From UBA3495 sp964629875 (GTDB lineage Bacteria; Chloroflexota; Dehalococcoidia; Lucifugimonadales; UBA3495), in the NCBI GenBank assembly GCA_964629875.1, contig CAZVRK010000002.1:1-64000 (forward strand): a stretch of DNA of 64,000 bases. The letters are read 5' to 3'. A model generated the notes under the pieces. The model was given only the letters and a program-made list of their open reading frames with translations, did not search any database and was not told where the DNA came from. Made by a program: the position numbers and the translations under genes. Of the stretch, positions 8,125 to 16,570 are shown piece by piece (the stretch's first letter is position 1; each line of letters starts with the position of its first letter).

Positions 8125-9084
8125 TTAAGTCCTAGCCACTGACTTAGCCTTTTCAGCATATGCTAAGAAAGCCAAACTAATAGCGGCACCCCACGTCAGA
8201 CTCGCCAAAGCAACATGGCTAGCAAGTAATGACACTGGGAAGCCTGACCAGATAATACCTGCTCCCAGTACAATTTGCAGCATAAAAACAGTGGTAGCAA
8301 CCATAGACATTATTCTGATTGTTTTCGGCCTATCTTTAGCCCTGATTCCCAAGTGTAAAGCGTAAAGAATGAACAATCCGGCAATCGCTACAACTAGCCT
8401 ATGACCCATATGGATGGCCTCAGCAAACTCTTTCGGGAATAACTGTCCCTGGCAAAATGGCCAAGTCATACAAGCTGCAGTAGAACCAGTAGCGGTGACA
8501 ATAGACCCAGAAACTATCACTGCATATACAGCTATTGCTGCGCACAATAACAATAAGGGCAAACTATCAGACGAAGAGCTATCGTCAGCCACTCGCGAAC
8601 TCCGGAGTGGGCCAATATAGGCGACCACGGCCACCAAGATAAGAGTGGCTAATAATAATTGCGACACTGCCAAGTGGGAGGCCACTATTTCGCCGGGCAG
8701 TTCCCTTAACACTGTAACGGCGCCTAACAAAGCCTGAATAACCAAGAGGAATACGGAGATAGTGGCAGGAACAACCAGCCATAACTGTTTCCTAAACGAG
8801 ACCCAGGTTATTCCTGCAGTCACAATTATCAGAGGTCCTACAATTACTGAGGCCACAAACCTGTGAGCATATTCAATAATCGCAGTCATTTCTAGTGGTG
8901 GTAATATCTTGCCATAACATAAAGGCCAGTCCGGACAGCCTAACCCCGAGTCCGTCACTCTTACTACCCCGCCCAGTACCATCAGCAAGAATACACATAC
9001 TACTGTTACTAAAGAAACCACCTTGAGAATTTTGATAGACCTGTCAGAATACTCAAGGTTTACAGATGAAGAATTTCCGGTCAT
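8125..9084 (-). CDS. ctaA: Heme A synthase
   Basis: A 319-residue membrane protein of the CtaA/Cox15 family with eight predicted helices. Signature segments are GGVVRVTDSGLGCPDWPLCYG in the first half (conserved Cys pair) and TATGSTAACMTWPFCQGQ in the second, plus paired heme His residues in IEYAHR, ASHLAV, IHMGHR and ASHVAL. It oxidises the C8 methyl of heme O to give heme A. It is first in the ctaA-ctaB pair and starts about 50 bases from the divergent ABC transporter gene. Confidence 0.95.
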   Translation of the reverse strand: MTGNSSSVNLEYSDRSIKILKVVSLVTVVCVFLLMVLGGVVRVTDSGLGCPDWPLCYGKILPPLEMTAIIEYAHRFVASVIVGPLIIVTAGITWVSFRKQLWLVVPATISVFLLVIQALLGAVTVLRELPGEIVASHLAVSQLLLATLILVAVVAYIGPLRSSRVADDSSSSDSLPLLLLCAAIAVYAVIVSGSIVTATGSTAACMTWPFCQGQLFPKEFAEAIHMGHRLVVAIAGLFILYALHLGIRAKDRPKTIRIMSMVATTVFMLQIVLGAGIIWSGFPVSLLASHVALASLTWGAAISLAFLAYAEKAKSVART

Positions 9085-9115
9085 TACGCTCTTTGATAAG
9101 TTCCTAAAAAGATTG

Positions 9116-9124
9116 TGATATAAT
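9116..9124 (+). promoter_or_regulatory. Extended -10 promoter upstream of the ABC transporter
   Basis: TGATATAAT, a perfect TATAAT with an upstream TGn extension, ends 13 bases before the ATG at 9138. A TTGATA lies 20 bases upstream, too far to be an ideal -35. The predicted start of transcription falls only about seven bases before the ATG, so the mRNA would be nearly leaderless; no ribosome site is visible. Confidence 0.5.
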
Positions 9125-9137
9125 TCTCAATGTTATC

Positions 9138-10073
9138 ATGGATGAAGCTATCCGGGTAGAATCCCTAAAGAAATATTATGGTAAATTCGTAGCCGTAGAC
9201 GACATTTCTTTTAATGTTCGAAGCGGCGAAATTTTTGGAATTCTTGGACCCAACGGTGCAGGAAAAACTACCACTCTAGAAATCTTAGAAGGATTACTCT
9301 CCCCTAATTCAGGAACTGTAACTATCCTCGATTTAGATATCCTCAAACATCCTAAGGCTATAAAAACTCGTATCGGCGTTCAGTTGCAATCATCAGCTTA
9401 CTATGACTATCTGAATCTTCTAGAAATACTGACTATCCTCGCTAGTTTTTACCCAGCGGGCGTACGTGAAAATCCTGCAGATATCTTAAAAAGAGTGAAC
9501 CTATATAGTAAGGCCAACCAAAGAGTAAAGACCCTATCTGGCGGCGAAAAACAAAGGTTTACAATTGCTGCAAGTTTAATTAACAAGCCTGAACTGTTAA
9601 TTCTTGACGAGCCAACTACTGGTCTAGATCCGCGCTCAAGACGAAACATCTGGCAGCTAATCGAAGAAATAAACAAGACTGGCATCACTGTGGTCTTAAC
9701 AACCCACTACATGGATGAAGCTGAGGCTCTGTGCCAACGATTAGCTATAATGGATAATGGCCATCTCATAGCAGTAGATACTCCGTCAAACCTGAGAGCT
9801 TCATTAGAATATCAGTACGCAGTAAAACTAACTGTGGAAAAACCTCTGAATGAAGCGCAAATCCTTAGCATGAACAGTCTTAATGCCAAGATTGAAACGA
9901 AATCCGAAAACGCTTATGTTATCAAATTGAAAGACGGAACCGATTCTTTAGACATATTGCTTAAGAACATAGTCACGGATAATGTGAAATTCCAGAATCT
10001 TGAGATTACACCAGTTACACTAGAAGACGTCTTTCTAGAGTTGACAGGAAACGAACTTCAAGAAGACCTATGA
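9138..10073 (+). CDS. ABC transporter ATP-binding protein (ABC-2/drug-export type)
   Basis: A 311-residue ATPase with the full set of motifs: Walker A GPNGAGKTTT, the Q-loop, signature LSGGEKQR, Walker B LLILDEPTTGLDP and the switch His in LTTHYMDEAE. The C-terminal 80 residues resemble the extension seen in DrrA/CcmA-like exporters. It pairs with the permease that overlaps its stop codon by four bases (ATGA). The substrate is unknown; antibiotic, lipid or polysaccharide export are all typical of this family. Confidence 0.92.
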   Translation: MDEAIRVESLKKYYGKFVAVDDISFNVRSGEIFGILGPNGAGKTTTLEILEGLLSPNSGTVTILDLDILKHPKAIKTRIGVQLQSSAYYDYLNLLEILTILASFYPAGVRENPADILKRVNLYSKANQRVKTLSGGEKQRFTIAASLINKPELLILDEPTTGLDPRSRRNIWQLIEEINKTGITVVLTTHYMDEAEALCQRLAIMDNGHLIAVDTPSNLRASLEYQYAVKLTVEKPLNEAQILSMNSLNAKIETKSENAYVIKLKDGTDSLDILLKNIVTDNVKFQNLEITPVTLEDVFLELTGNELQEDL

Positions 10074-11125
10074 TCCAATTAACTCTATACAACCTCAAAA
10101 TTATGTCGCGGAATCGTCATAGCACCTTTTGGGCTTTGTTTTTCCCGTTGCTATTAGTAGTGGTATTCGGGTTATTTCAGGTCGGAAACTTTGGAGGTGC
10201 AACGGTCACCATAGTAAACAATTCAACAAATGATGAATCTAAGGAATTAATTGATCAAATATCTTCGAACAACTTTTTCGAGGTGAAACAAATTGGGTCT
10301 ACTGAAGAAGCATTAAATCAACTCAATAACGGCGAAACGGAGTATGTACTTACGATACCCCCTGAATTCACTTACAACATGAATGAAGCGTTATCGCTGC
10401 AATACACTGATCAAGACCCTCAGCAGAACGAGATTACATTGCTAATGTTATCTAATTTTCTAGACCGGACTAATACTGCATCACCCAATAATAATACAAT
10501 CCAAACCATAGAGATAAAAAAGCCAGAAGCCACTTATTTTGATACTGTTTTATTGGGTTTGGTTGGCCTCGGTATAATGACAAATTCCATAATATCTATA
10601 GCAGTAAAAATAAGTAATTACAGAAACCAATCCATTCTAAAACGCATGTTGGTGACACCCCTCCCCATATGGAAGTTCTTTGCTTCTGAAATTACTGCCC
10701 ATTTGATATTGGCCATCATTCAAGCCATTATTATATTGGGAGTTGGAATATTGTTGTTTGGAGCATCCATTCGCGGTAACCCTGCAGGTCTATTATTAAT
10801 CATTCTACTGGGCAGTGTGGTATTCCTGAACATAGGATTCATCATGTCTGCATGGACAAACAGTCCTTCAGCTGCATCCGGAATGGGGAACGCAATAGCG
10901 TTACCGATGATATTCTTCTCCGGAACATTTTTCTCTGCCACCACTCTACCTTGGATAATGCCGATACTCTCTGAAGCGTTACCCCTAACCCCAATGTTAT
11001 CTGCTCTAAGAGATATCGGGATTAACGGTTATCCAATATGGGCGGTATGGAAAGATATTGCAGCATTGGCAGCCTGGATAGTAGTAACATCAGTGATAGC
11101 AATAAAAGTATTCCGATTTAACTAG
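10070..11125 (+). CDS. ABC-2 type transporter permease
   Basis: A 351-residue permease of the ABC-2 family. An N-terminal helix (about 18-38) is followed by a roughly 120-residue exterior domain, then five or six helices, ending with the usual LPLTPMLSALRD-like segment before the last helix. It overlaps the ATPase gene by four bases, so the two form one half-transporter pair. The large external loop after helix 1 is typical of the YhgE/DrrB-like branch. Confidence 0.88.
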   Translation: MIQLTLYNLKIMSRNRHSTFWALFFPLLLVVVFGLFQVGNFGGATVTIVNNSTNDESKELIDQISSNNFFEVKQIGSTEEALNQLNNGETEYVLTIPPEFTYNMNEALSLQYTDQDPQQNEITLLMLSNFLDRTNTASPNNNTIQTIEIKKPEATYFDTVLLGLVGLGIMTNSIISIAVKISNYRNQSILKRMLVTPLPIWKFFASEITAHLILAIIQAIIILGVGILLFGASIRGNPAGLLLIILLGSVVFLNIGFIMSAWTNSPSAASGMGNAIALPMIFFSGTFFSATTLPWIMPILSEALPLTPMLSALRDIGINGYPIWAVWKDIAALAAWIVVTSVIAIKVFRFN

Positions 11126-11135
11126 CATAATAATA

Positions 11136-11465
11136 ATGAATAAATCATTGTCGTTTAGCACATTCCTAATCGCTATACTAGCGTTAATGGTGGCAACGTC
11201 ATGTAGTCCAAATAAACTCGATGATTCCGATCAAGCCATCATGCAGATCAGAGGATATGTGCTAGAAGTCATTCCCAAAAACGTGTCAGAATTTGAGACC
11301 TTAAAAGTTCGGACGAAAGATGGGGAACTTTATCACTTTACGAGTGATACTTTCACAGGTTTCACCCCTGCCCACATAAAAGAGCATCAATTATTCGGAC
11401 AAACAGTGCTAGTGAAATTTATATCTCGCGATGGCATATTAATAGCTATCACCTTGGAAGATTGA
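11136..11465 (+). CDS. Small putative lipoprotein of unknown function
   Basis: A 109-residue protein with a signal peptide ending in a lipobox-like ATSC (Cys at about 23), then a compact domain of about 80 residues rich in beta-forming residues (GYVLEVIP, LKVRTKDGELYHF, VLVKFISRDG, LIAITLED), suggestive of an OB-like small barrel. It follows the ABC permease by ten bases, so it may belong to the exporter operon. I do not recognise the family. Confidence 0.65.
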   Translation: MNKSLSFSTFLIAILALMVATSCSPNKLDDSDQAIMQIRGYVLEVIPKNVSEFETLKVRTKDGELYHFTSDTFTGFTPAHIKEHQLFGQTVLVKFISRDGILIAITLED

Positions 11466-11479
11466 TCTTCTGAATCACC

Positions 11480-12394
11480 TCAAGACAAAGCTTCTTCCAA
11501 GGCAACTATTATTTCATCCTCTGTAACAAATTGTTCAAACTTGGCGCGTACACGCCCATCAGAATCAAGAATAAATGTCCAAGGCTCCGTTATAAGTCCC
11601 CATTCGTCCATTGTATGAACTGGGTCTAGGCTGGCCACGCCTTCCTTAATTAGGTGTGGATCTTGGAATGCCTCTACATGGATAAAATTTACTCCTGAAT
11701 ATCGCGCTTTGATGGTTTTTATAATTTCTAGTTGCGGGCCGCATGTCGCACTAACACAGAAGGCAGGCGTAGAGAAAATTATAACCGCTGCTTTGTCCTC
11801 AAGGATTGCCTCATCAATAGACACCTTATAAAGATCAGGATCCGGGTCCAAATCACTAGTGATATGTCCCAGATCACTAACATCCATTGAAGTGGGAGTG
11901 CTACTAACGGGCGCCACATCGCCAATAGCAGGTGTTTTCGACAATTCATTGACCGTTAGGGCCGTTCGAGCTTCTATCTGAGTTCCATCCTTCGTTAGAC
12001 CACTAATCTCTAGGCCCCAAAGCCCTGGATCTGTAACTGTAGCCGCGCCTTTTATATCAAAATAAAGTTCGGTAACAAATACTCCCTTGCTACCATCATA
12101 CGGAGGCCAATGAACAAATTGTGCAGTTACTTGCTCTTTTAGAATCCCATTTTCCTGTTCGGGAGGAAAATATACAGATGTCACATCAACTGAATCAGAC
12201 TGGACTGGATGACTCTCCATGTCCACTAAGCCAAAGCTGACCCGATTTGTTCCCACCGAAAGATCACTGGTAACCATTATGGCGCTATAATTATCTGATC
12301 TGATGGTCACACCAGTGGGCGTCATGCCAATACATGCCACTGCAAACAAGCAATAACAGGCTGAGACTGCGGCGAGTAACACCATCTTCATCAT
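11480..12394 (-). CDS. Lipoprotein with C-terminal thioredoxin-like domain
   Basis: A 304-residue protein with a lipobox FAVAC (Cys21). Residues about 30-150 form a beta-rich extracytoplasmic domain; after a Pro/Ser/Thr-rich linker, residues about 185-304 look like a thioredoxin-fold domain (AAVIIFSTPAFC..., WTFILDSDGRVRAKFE). The active-site pair is Cys213-x4-Cys218 instead of CxxC (TlpA) or CxxxC (Sco). It may be a redox or copper chaperone on the outer side of the membrane, but that is an inference from fold and from the cytochrome oxidase genes nearby. It is convergent with the small lipoprotein gene. Confidence 0.7.
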   Translation of the reverse strand: MMKMVLLAAVSACYCLFAVACIGMTPTGVTIRSDNYSAIMVTSDLSVGTNRVSFGLVDMESHPVQSDSVDVTSVYFPPEQENGILKEQVTAQFVHWPPYDGSKGVFVTELYFDIKGAATVTDPGLWGLEISGLTKDGTQIEARTALTVNELSKTPAIGDVAPVSSTPTSMDVSDLGHITSDLDPDPDLYKVSIDEAILEDKAAVIIFSTPAFCVSATCGPQLEIIKTIKARYSGVNFIHVEAFQDPHLIKEGVASLDPVHTMDEWGLITEPWTFILDSDGRVRAKFEQFVTEDEIIVALEEALS

Positions 12395-12413
12395 ACTAAG
12401 GTTCGATAGATCG

Positions 12414-13208
12414 TTAATAAATTATTCCTCTCCCAGCTCCCCCATCAACAGCAATAGTTTGGCCTGTAATTGCACTCGCCTGATTAGATACCAAAAATAA
12501 TACTAAGTTTGCTATATCGTCCGGCTCAACCATTCTACCTATCGGTACATTAGCAACCGTTCGCGACATTATTTCTTCAGAAGTCACACCGTCACGCTGC
12601 GCTCTTTCATCTATTAATTGCATTTGACGCTGGGTACGAGTACTCCCAGGATGAATGCAATTAACTAGGATTCCTTCGGACGATACATCATCTGACAAGC
12701 ACTTCGTATAGGCTGACACGCCTGAGTTCGTTATCCCAGAACCCGGATTGGTAGCGCTAGAATTTCTAGCTCCCATACCAGCGATATTCACAATACGCCC
12801 CCCGCCTTTCTTCCGCATTGACGTTATTACTTCCCGCGAGCATCTAATGTAACCCATCACTTTAGTATTGATATGATTCAATATAACCTCATCTGGCAAT
12901 TCACTGGCTCGCGCGGTAGTCGAGTTAACAGCATTATTGACTAATATATCAATATGGCCCAGTTCAGAAATAGTTGACCATACAAGCATGGTGATATCCT
13001 CGGTACTAGTCATATCAGCCCGAATTGGCACAACAGTAGCACCTGTCTCATCCTGAATTTCCCGAGCAGTCGTCTTAAGTGCATCCATACCGCGAGCACA
13101 AATGGCTATCTTTGCTCCCTCTTTTGCCAAAGCCAGTGCTGTGGATTTTCCTATCCCCATACTTCCGCCAGTAACTAGTGCAACTTTACCGTTTATCCCA
13201 TTTTCCAT
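12414..13208 (-). CDS. SDR-family oxidoreductase lacking the YxxxK catalytic pair
   Basis: A 264-residue classical-length short-chain dehydrogenase. The cofactor motif TGGSMGIG (13-20), the NNAV motif (about 91-94) and the C-terminal AITGQTIAVDGG are intact. Aligning the helix that holds YxxxK places Ser157 and Asn161 where Tyr and Lys are expected. The rest of the helix (SAYTKCLSDDV) and the following CIHPGSTRTQ are conserved, which points to a divergent subfamily and not to a frameshift. Activity by the standard mechanism is doubtful. AAGGAG lies eight bases before the ATG. It is the last gene of the five-gene minus-strand cluster. Confidence 0.85.
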   Translation of the reverse strand: MENGINGKVALVTGGSMGIGKSTALALAKEGAKIAICARGMDALKTTAREIQDETGATVVPIRADMTSTEDITMLVWSTISELGHIDILVNNAVNSTTARASELPDEVILNHINTKVMGYIRCSREVITSMRKKGGGRIVNIAGMGARNSSATNPGSGITNSGVSAYTKCLSDDVSSEGILVNCIHPGSTRTQRQMQLIDERAQRDGVTSEEIMSRTVANVPIGRMVEPDDIANLVLFLVSNQASAITGQTIAVDGGAGRGIIY

Positions 13209-13239
13209 ACCGTTTACTCCTTTTCAAACCAATCAGTAG

Positions 13240-14640
13240 TCATCTAACACAATGATCTATCAGATTGGATAAATTTTCTTCGCCTTCTAAGTCTCCTGTT
13301 ATAGCTGTTAATCCAGTTAGTTTATCTATAGGCCAATCAATCTCCCCGAACAAATTTCCTAGTCGATTGGTTTCAGTAGCAAAATCCCATTCTAATTCTT
13401 CTCCCTGATATTCTCCTTGATATACGTTTCCACCAGTCATCTCTATTGTGATACGGGGAGCAAAAGATTTACGGTCTTTATGGCCAATTACATCAACCTT
13501 TTTTAACAAGTCCAGGACCGCGTCCTCATTACCTGGAGATTGTTCACCTGCTTCAATCCGCTGGCGTAGCGGAGGATAGCTCCCATTTATACAAGTATAA
13601 GCAGTGAAATAGTGAGTGCTAGCCACACCAGGAGCAGTCCGATTAGGATTGGGGAATGCAGGTGATGGATAACTAGTCTCCAGCCAATTCATATCAACAG
13701 TAATCTTTTCTATGTCTTGAACACTCAAATCATGAGCAGACCTAATCTCCGTCATAAGCTCAATGACTGGACAGTTATACCCTGCCGTAGGATATAACTT
13801 GGGAACGACATGCATTAATTCCCATCTTTCTCCTATATCTTCAATAACGCTATCTAAAGATACGTTATTGGGACCATTAAACACGTACGACAGTTCTCCC
13901 TTATTATTACCAACAAAAGCGTTGTAAAACCCTGCGTCACCCTCTAAAGAAGTCTCTGAGCCTTTGACATCCTCTCTCGCAAGCAACGCCGCCATTAGTC
14001 CATTCCGGGTAGCTTGGGGCTCATGGAACATCATTTCACGACCACCCGATCTCGGACCTTCATTAGTTCCGCCGGTAAAGGTACAGGCTAATGCCACAGC
14101 AGTAACCATTTGATCTTCATTCAATCCAAGTAACTTACCCGTAGCTACTGCAGCTCCTAATGTTCCAAATATCGGACTAGACCGGAACCCTCGTGCTTGT
14201 ACAGACGGTATAAAATCGCCCGCTAAACGTGATTCAATTTCATAGGCAACCGCCATTGCTGCCAGAACGTCTTTCCCGCTAGAACTTCCCAACTCTGCAG
14301 CAGCCAAGACTGAAGGGATAATACAAGGTCCCGGATGAATCAACATCCTGTATGAGTCAGATTGGTTCGTAGCATGCATCAGTTTACTATTCGCAAATGC
14401 TGCGCCGCTTCTTGTAGCTTTAGTACCATCAACTAGAATAGTTGCTCCATTTTCTTTGCTTTCCTCAACTTTAGCCAGCTCCACAGCGGCCTTCCCGTGA
14501 CTTGTATCAGCCCCGATGATCGACACTAATAGAGAATGAAATAAAGAGGCTTTCATCTTATCTACGACTTCTGGTGGCAGATTATCGTAATCAGTAGATA
14601 TGATAAATCTGGAAATGACACGCGATAAGGAATCTGTCAT
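13240..14640 (-). CDS. MmgE/PrpD family protein (2-methylcitrate dehydratase-like)
   Basis: A 466-residue protein of the MmgE/PrpD family, which includes 2-methylcitrate dehydratase, cis-aconitate decarboxylase and uncharacterised catabolic enzymes. Recognisable segments are HATNQSDSYR near 90, HPGPCIIPSVLAAAELG near 105, a helical central domain, and LYPTAGYNCPVIE in the small domain. There is no signal peptide. Substrates in this family are polycarboxylates or other activated acids. The neighbourhood (SDR, alpha/beta hydrolase, luciferase-like oxidoreductase, FAD enzyme) suggests breakdown of an unusual organic acid, which is an inference. Confidence 0.88.
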   Translation of the reverse strand: MTDSLSRVISRFIISTDYDNLPPEVVDKMKASLFHSLLVSIIGADTSHGKAAVELAKVEESKENGATILVDGTKATRSGAAFANSKLMHATNQSDSYRMLIHPGPCIIPSVLAAAELGSSSGKDVLAAMAVAYEIESRLAGDFIPSVQARGFRSSPIFGTLGAAVATGKLLGLNEDQMVTAVALACTFTGGTNEGPRSGGREMMFHEPQATRNGLMAALLAREDVKGSETSLEGDAGFYNAFVGNNKGELSYVFNGPNNVSLDSVIEDIGERWELMHVVPKLYPTAGYNCPVIELMTEIRSAHDLSVQDIEKITVDMNWLETSYPSPAFPNPNRTAPGVASTHYFTAYTCINGSYPPLRQRIEAGEQSPGNEDAVLDLLKKVDVIGHKDRKSFAPRITIEMTGGNVYQGEYQGEELEWDFATETNRLGNLFGEIDWPIDKLTGLTAITGDLEGEENLSNLIDHCVR

Positions 14641-14738
14641 TGTTTGTACCTCGTCATGTATTACTTAGCTCAGCGTACGATTGTAGATTCTTCCGAAAAC
14701 ACGGTCAATGCACCAATATATTGCCGCAATAAAAGTTT

Positions 14739-15533
14739 CTACTTTAATTTACTAGCAAATTCCAACCATACCCGTGCACACGGTACAGGAAGTATATGCT
14801 GTACAAATCCAGCCACTCCAGGAAATACCATTTTTTGGCCATTCGGGAAGAAGTCAGAGGCGTCCCGAAAATCTCCCAGAACTTCATCCCTCAGGGCAGC
14901 AGCAGCTATTATAAGCGTTGGGGTCAAAATTTCGCTTAACAATGGTCTCAAATCACCCGAAGCATGTCTCTGAAATCCGCTTACCACATGCGAAGGTGTG
15001 GCGCACATTTGCTCTGCATACCAACGTATGTATTGAGGATCTACAATTTGCGGATCAAGACGTCTACCAATAGTACTCTCTACCCACGCAGCAATACCTT
15101 CTGATTCAATTAAATCAGCACTTTCCTCGTGATGAGGATCATTAAAATTTGTAGGAGAAGTGCAAGCAGTCAGAGATAAGAGCCTTTCCTGGTAAAGCGT
15201 TGCATATCGCATAGCGATAGTACCACCAACCGTCTCTCCAATAAGATGGAATTTATCTATGCCTAGCTTGTCTACAACTTCTGACAGGTCCTTGGCAAAA
15301 TTGTCCAATGTCCAAGGATATCCAGGTTCTGGCACAGCCGAGTACCCCATGCCTCTCATATCAAATCTGACAACTCTGTAGTGGCGAGCTATAATCGGAA
15401 CCCACGCGTACCACAGTTTATGACTCTTCGCCATACCGTGGTGCATCACTACAGTTTCAGCATTTTGCCAAGGATCAGTGTAATCATCTACAGTGTAGTA
15501 AAGTTCAATACCATCATCTAATTTTACTCGCAT
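14739..15533 (-). CDS. Alpha/beta hydrolase fold protein with Thr at the nucleophile position
   Basis: A 264-residue alpha/beta hydrolase: MHHGMAKSHKLW oxyanion region, RFDMRGMGYS, a cap region from about 130 to 195, and a C-terminal strand TPTLIIAAAA. The nucleophile elbow reads GETVGG (99-104) with Thr101 where Ser is usual; the codon is ACG. The expected catalytic His position after GVAG is Phe243, with a His three residues on (His246), and the acid loop is not of the usual GxxD form. The fold is clear but standard esterase activity is not. Its stop codon lies 98 bases upstream of the MmgE/PrpD start. Confidence 0.85.
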   Translation of the reverse strand: MRVKLDDGIELYYTVDDYTDPWQNAETVVMHHGMAKSHKLWYAWVPIIARHYRVVRFDMRGMGYSAVPEPGYPWTLDNFAKDLSEVVDKLGIDKFHLIGETVGGTIAMRYATLYQERLLSLTACTSPTNFNDPHHEESADLIESEGIAAWVESTIGRRLDPQIVDPQYIRWYAEQMCATPSHVVSGFQRHASGDLRPLLSEILTPTLIIAAAALRDEVLGDFRDASDFFPNGQKMVFPGVAGFVQHILPVPCARVWLEFASKLK

Positions 15534-15552
15534 GCTCCCTCACTTTATGTAT

Positions 15553-16494
15553 CTAAGCTGATGCCATAACATCTTCCGCAAACCACTGAAGTCTCTCCAA
15601 AGCTTGACTCAAATCATTACCCCTAATATCAAATATCAAATGAGTTACTCCAGACTCTGCATAGACTCTCACATCTTCAAGAATCTCATGTGAATCACCA
15701 GCGAATCTCCTTCTGAGCATCGAACCACCAGATTCAGAATCATACAGCGGAGCTTTCATAGCAATGTCTAAAGTGGACGGATCTCTATTCGCCTGATTTG
15801 CATAGTCATATAACAATGATAATTTATTAGCTAAGTCATCTGGCTCCAACGGATTAGCAGGAATAGCTCCTACCGGATGCCATCCATTACCGTAAACCGC
15901 TGCACGCTTCAAGGCTGCCGTGCTATGACCTCCTACCCAAATAGGAGGATGGGGTTTTTGTATGGGCTTCGGTAAAAATTTTACACCTGTGATGTCACAA
16001 TACTTACCTTGAAAATTCGGGGTTTCATTAGACCACAGTTCTATAAAAGCCTGTAGATACTCATTAGTTACTGCACCTCTTTCACGAAACGGCGGAGCTC
16101 CTAACGCTTCAAATTCTTCCTCCATCCACCCTACTCCCACACCTACAGTCAGCCTACCTTCTGATAAAACATCTAACGTAGACAAAATCTTAGCAGTAAG
16201 CAAAGCAGGACGATGTGGAACTATCATTACGCTAGGCACTAGCCGTATCTGCTTAGTAATCCCAGCTAGATAGGTTAACAGAGTTAACTGCTCAAAGTAT
16301 TCCCCTGTGCCGCCACCCGGAAATTGACCGTCAACCGTATAGGGATACGGTGATTCTATTTCGTTCGGAACTAATATATGATCTCCGGCTACCATACAAT
16401 GAAACCCAAGCTCATCGCCTTTCCTAGCTATCTCGGCGAGTGGCCCAGGGCGAGCGTTTGGCCCTTGATTAGGTAGGTAAAATCCGAATTTCAT
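15553..16494 (-). CDS. LLM-class flavin/F420-dependent oxidoreductase
   Basis: A 313-residue luciferase-like monooxygenase family protein (TIGR03619-like F420-dependent branch by eye). Diagnostic segments are the N-terminal MKFGFYLPNQGP, MVAGDHILVP, the VPHRPALLTAKILSTLDVLS stretch, GRLTVGVGVGWMEEEFEALG and PIWVGGHSTAALKRAA. These are TIM-barrel enzymes that use FMN or F420 to oxidise or reduce small organic substrates. Expanded sets are a hallmark of SAR202 genomes. It is the second gene of the cluster, between the FAD enzyme and the hydrolase, 19 bases before the latter. Confidence 0.92.
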   Translation of the reverse strand: MKFGFYLPNQGPNARPGPLAEIARKGDELGFHCMVAGDHILVPNEIESPYPYTVDGQFPGGGTGEYFEQLTLLTYLAGITKQIRLVPSVMIVPHRPALLTAKILSTLDVLSEGRLTVGVGVGWMEEEFEALGAPPFRERGAVTNEYLQAFIELWSNETPNFQGKYCDITGVKFLPKPIQKPHPPIWVGGHSTAALKRAAVYGNGWHPVGAIPANPLEPDDLANKLSLLYDYANQANRDPSTLDIAMKAPLYDSESGGSMLRRRFAGDSHEILEDVRVYAESGVTHLIFDIRGNDLSQALERLQWFAEDVMASA

Positions 16495-16570
16495 AATTAT
16501 TCTCCGAATATGTTAATCATCTTTGGGATATACTCCCAACACCATCAAATGCTGTCATTGCAGGTTTAGC

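Noticed and set aside
9138..11125. The ABC transporter pair as CcmAB heme exporter for the ccm cluster
   Set aside because: The permease has a large external loop after its first helix and ABC-2/DrrB character, and the ATPase is DrrA-like. It is 40 kb from ccmF and does not look like CcmB/CcmC.
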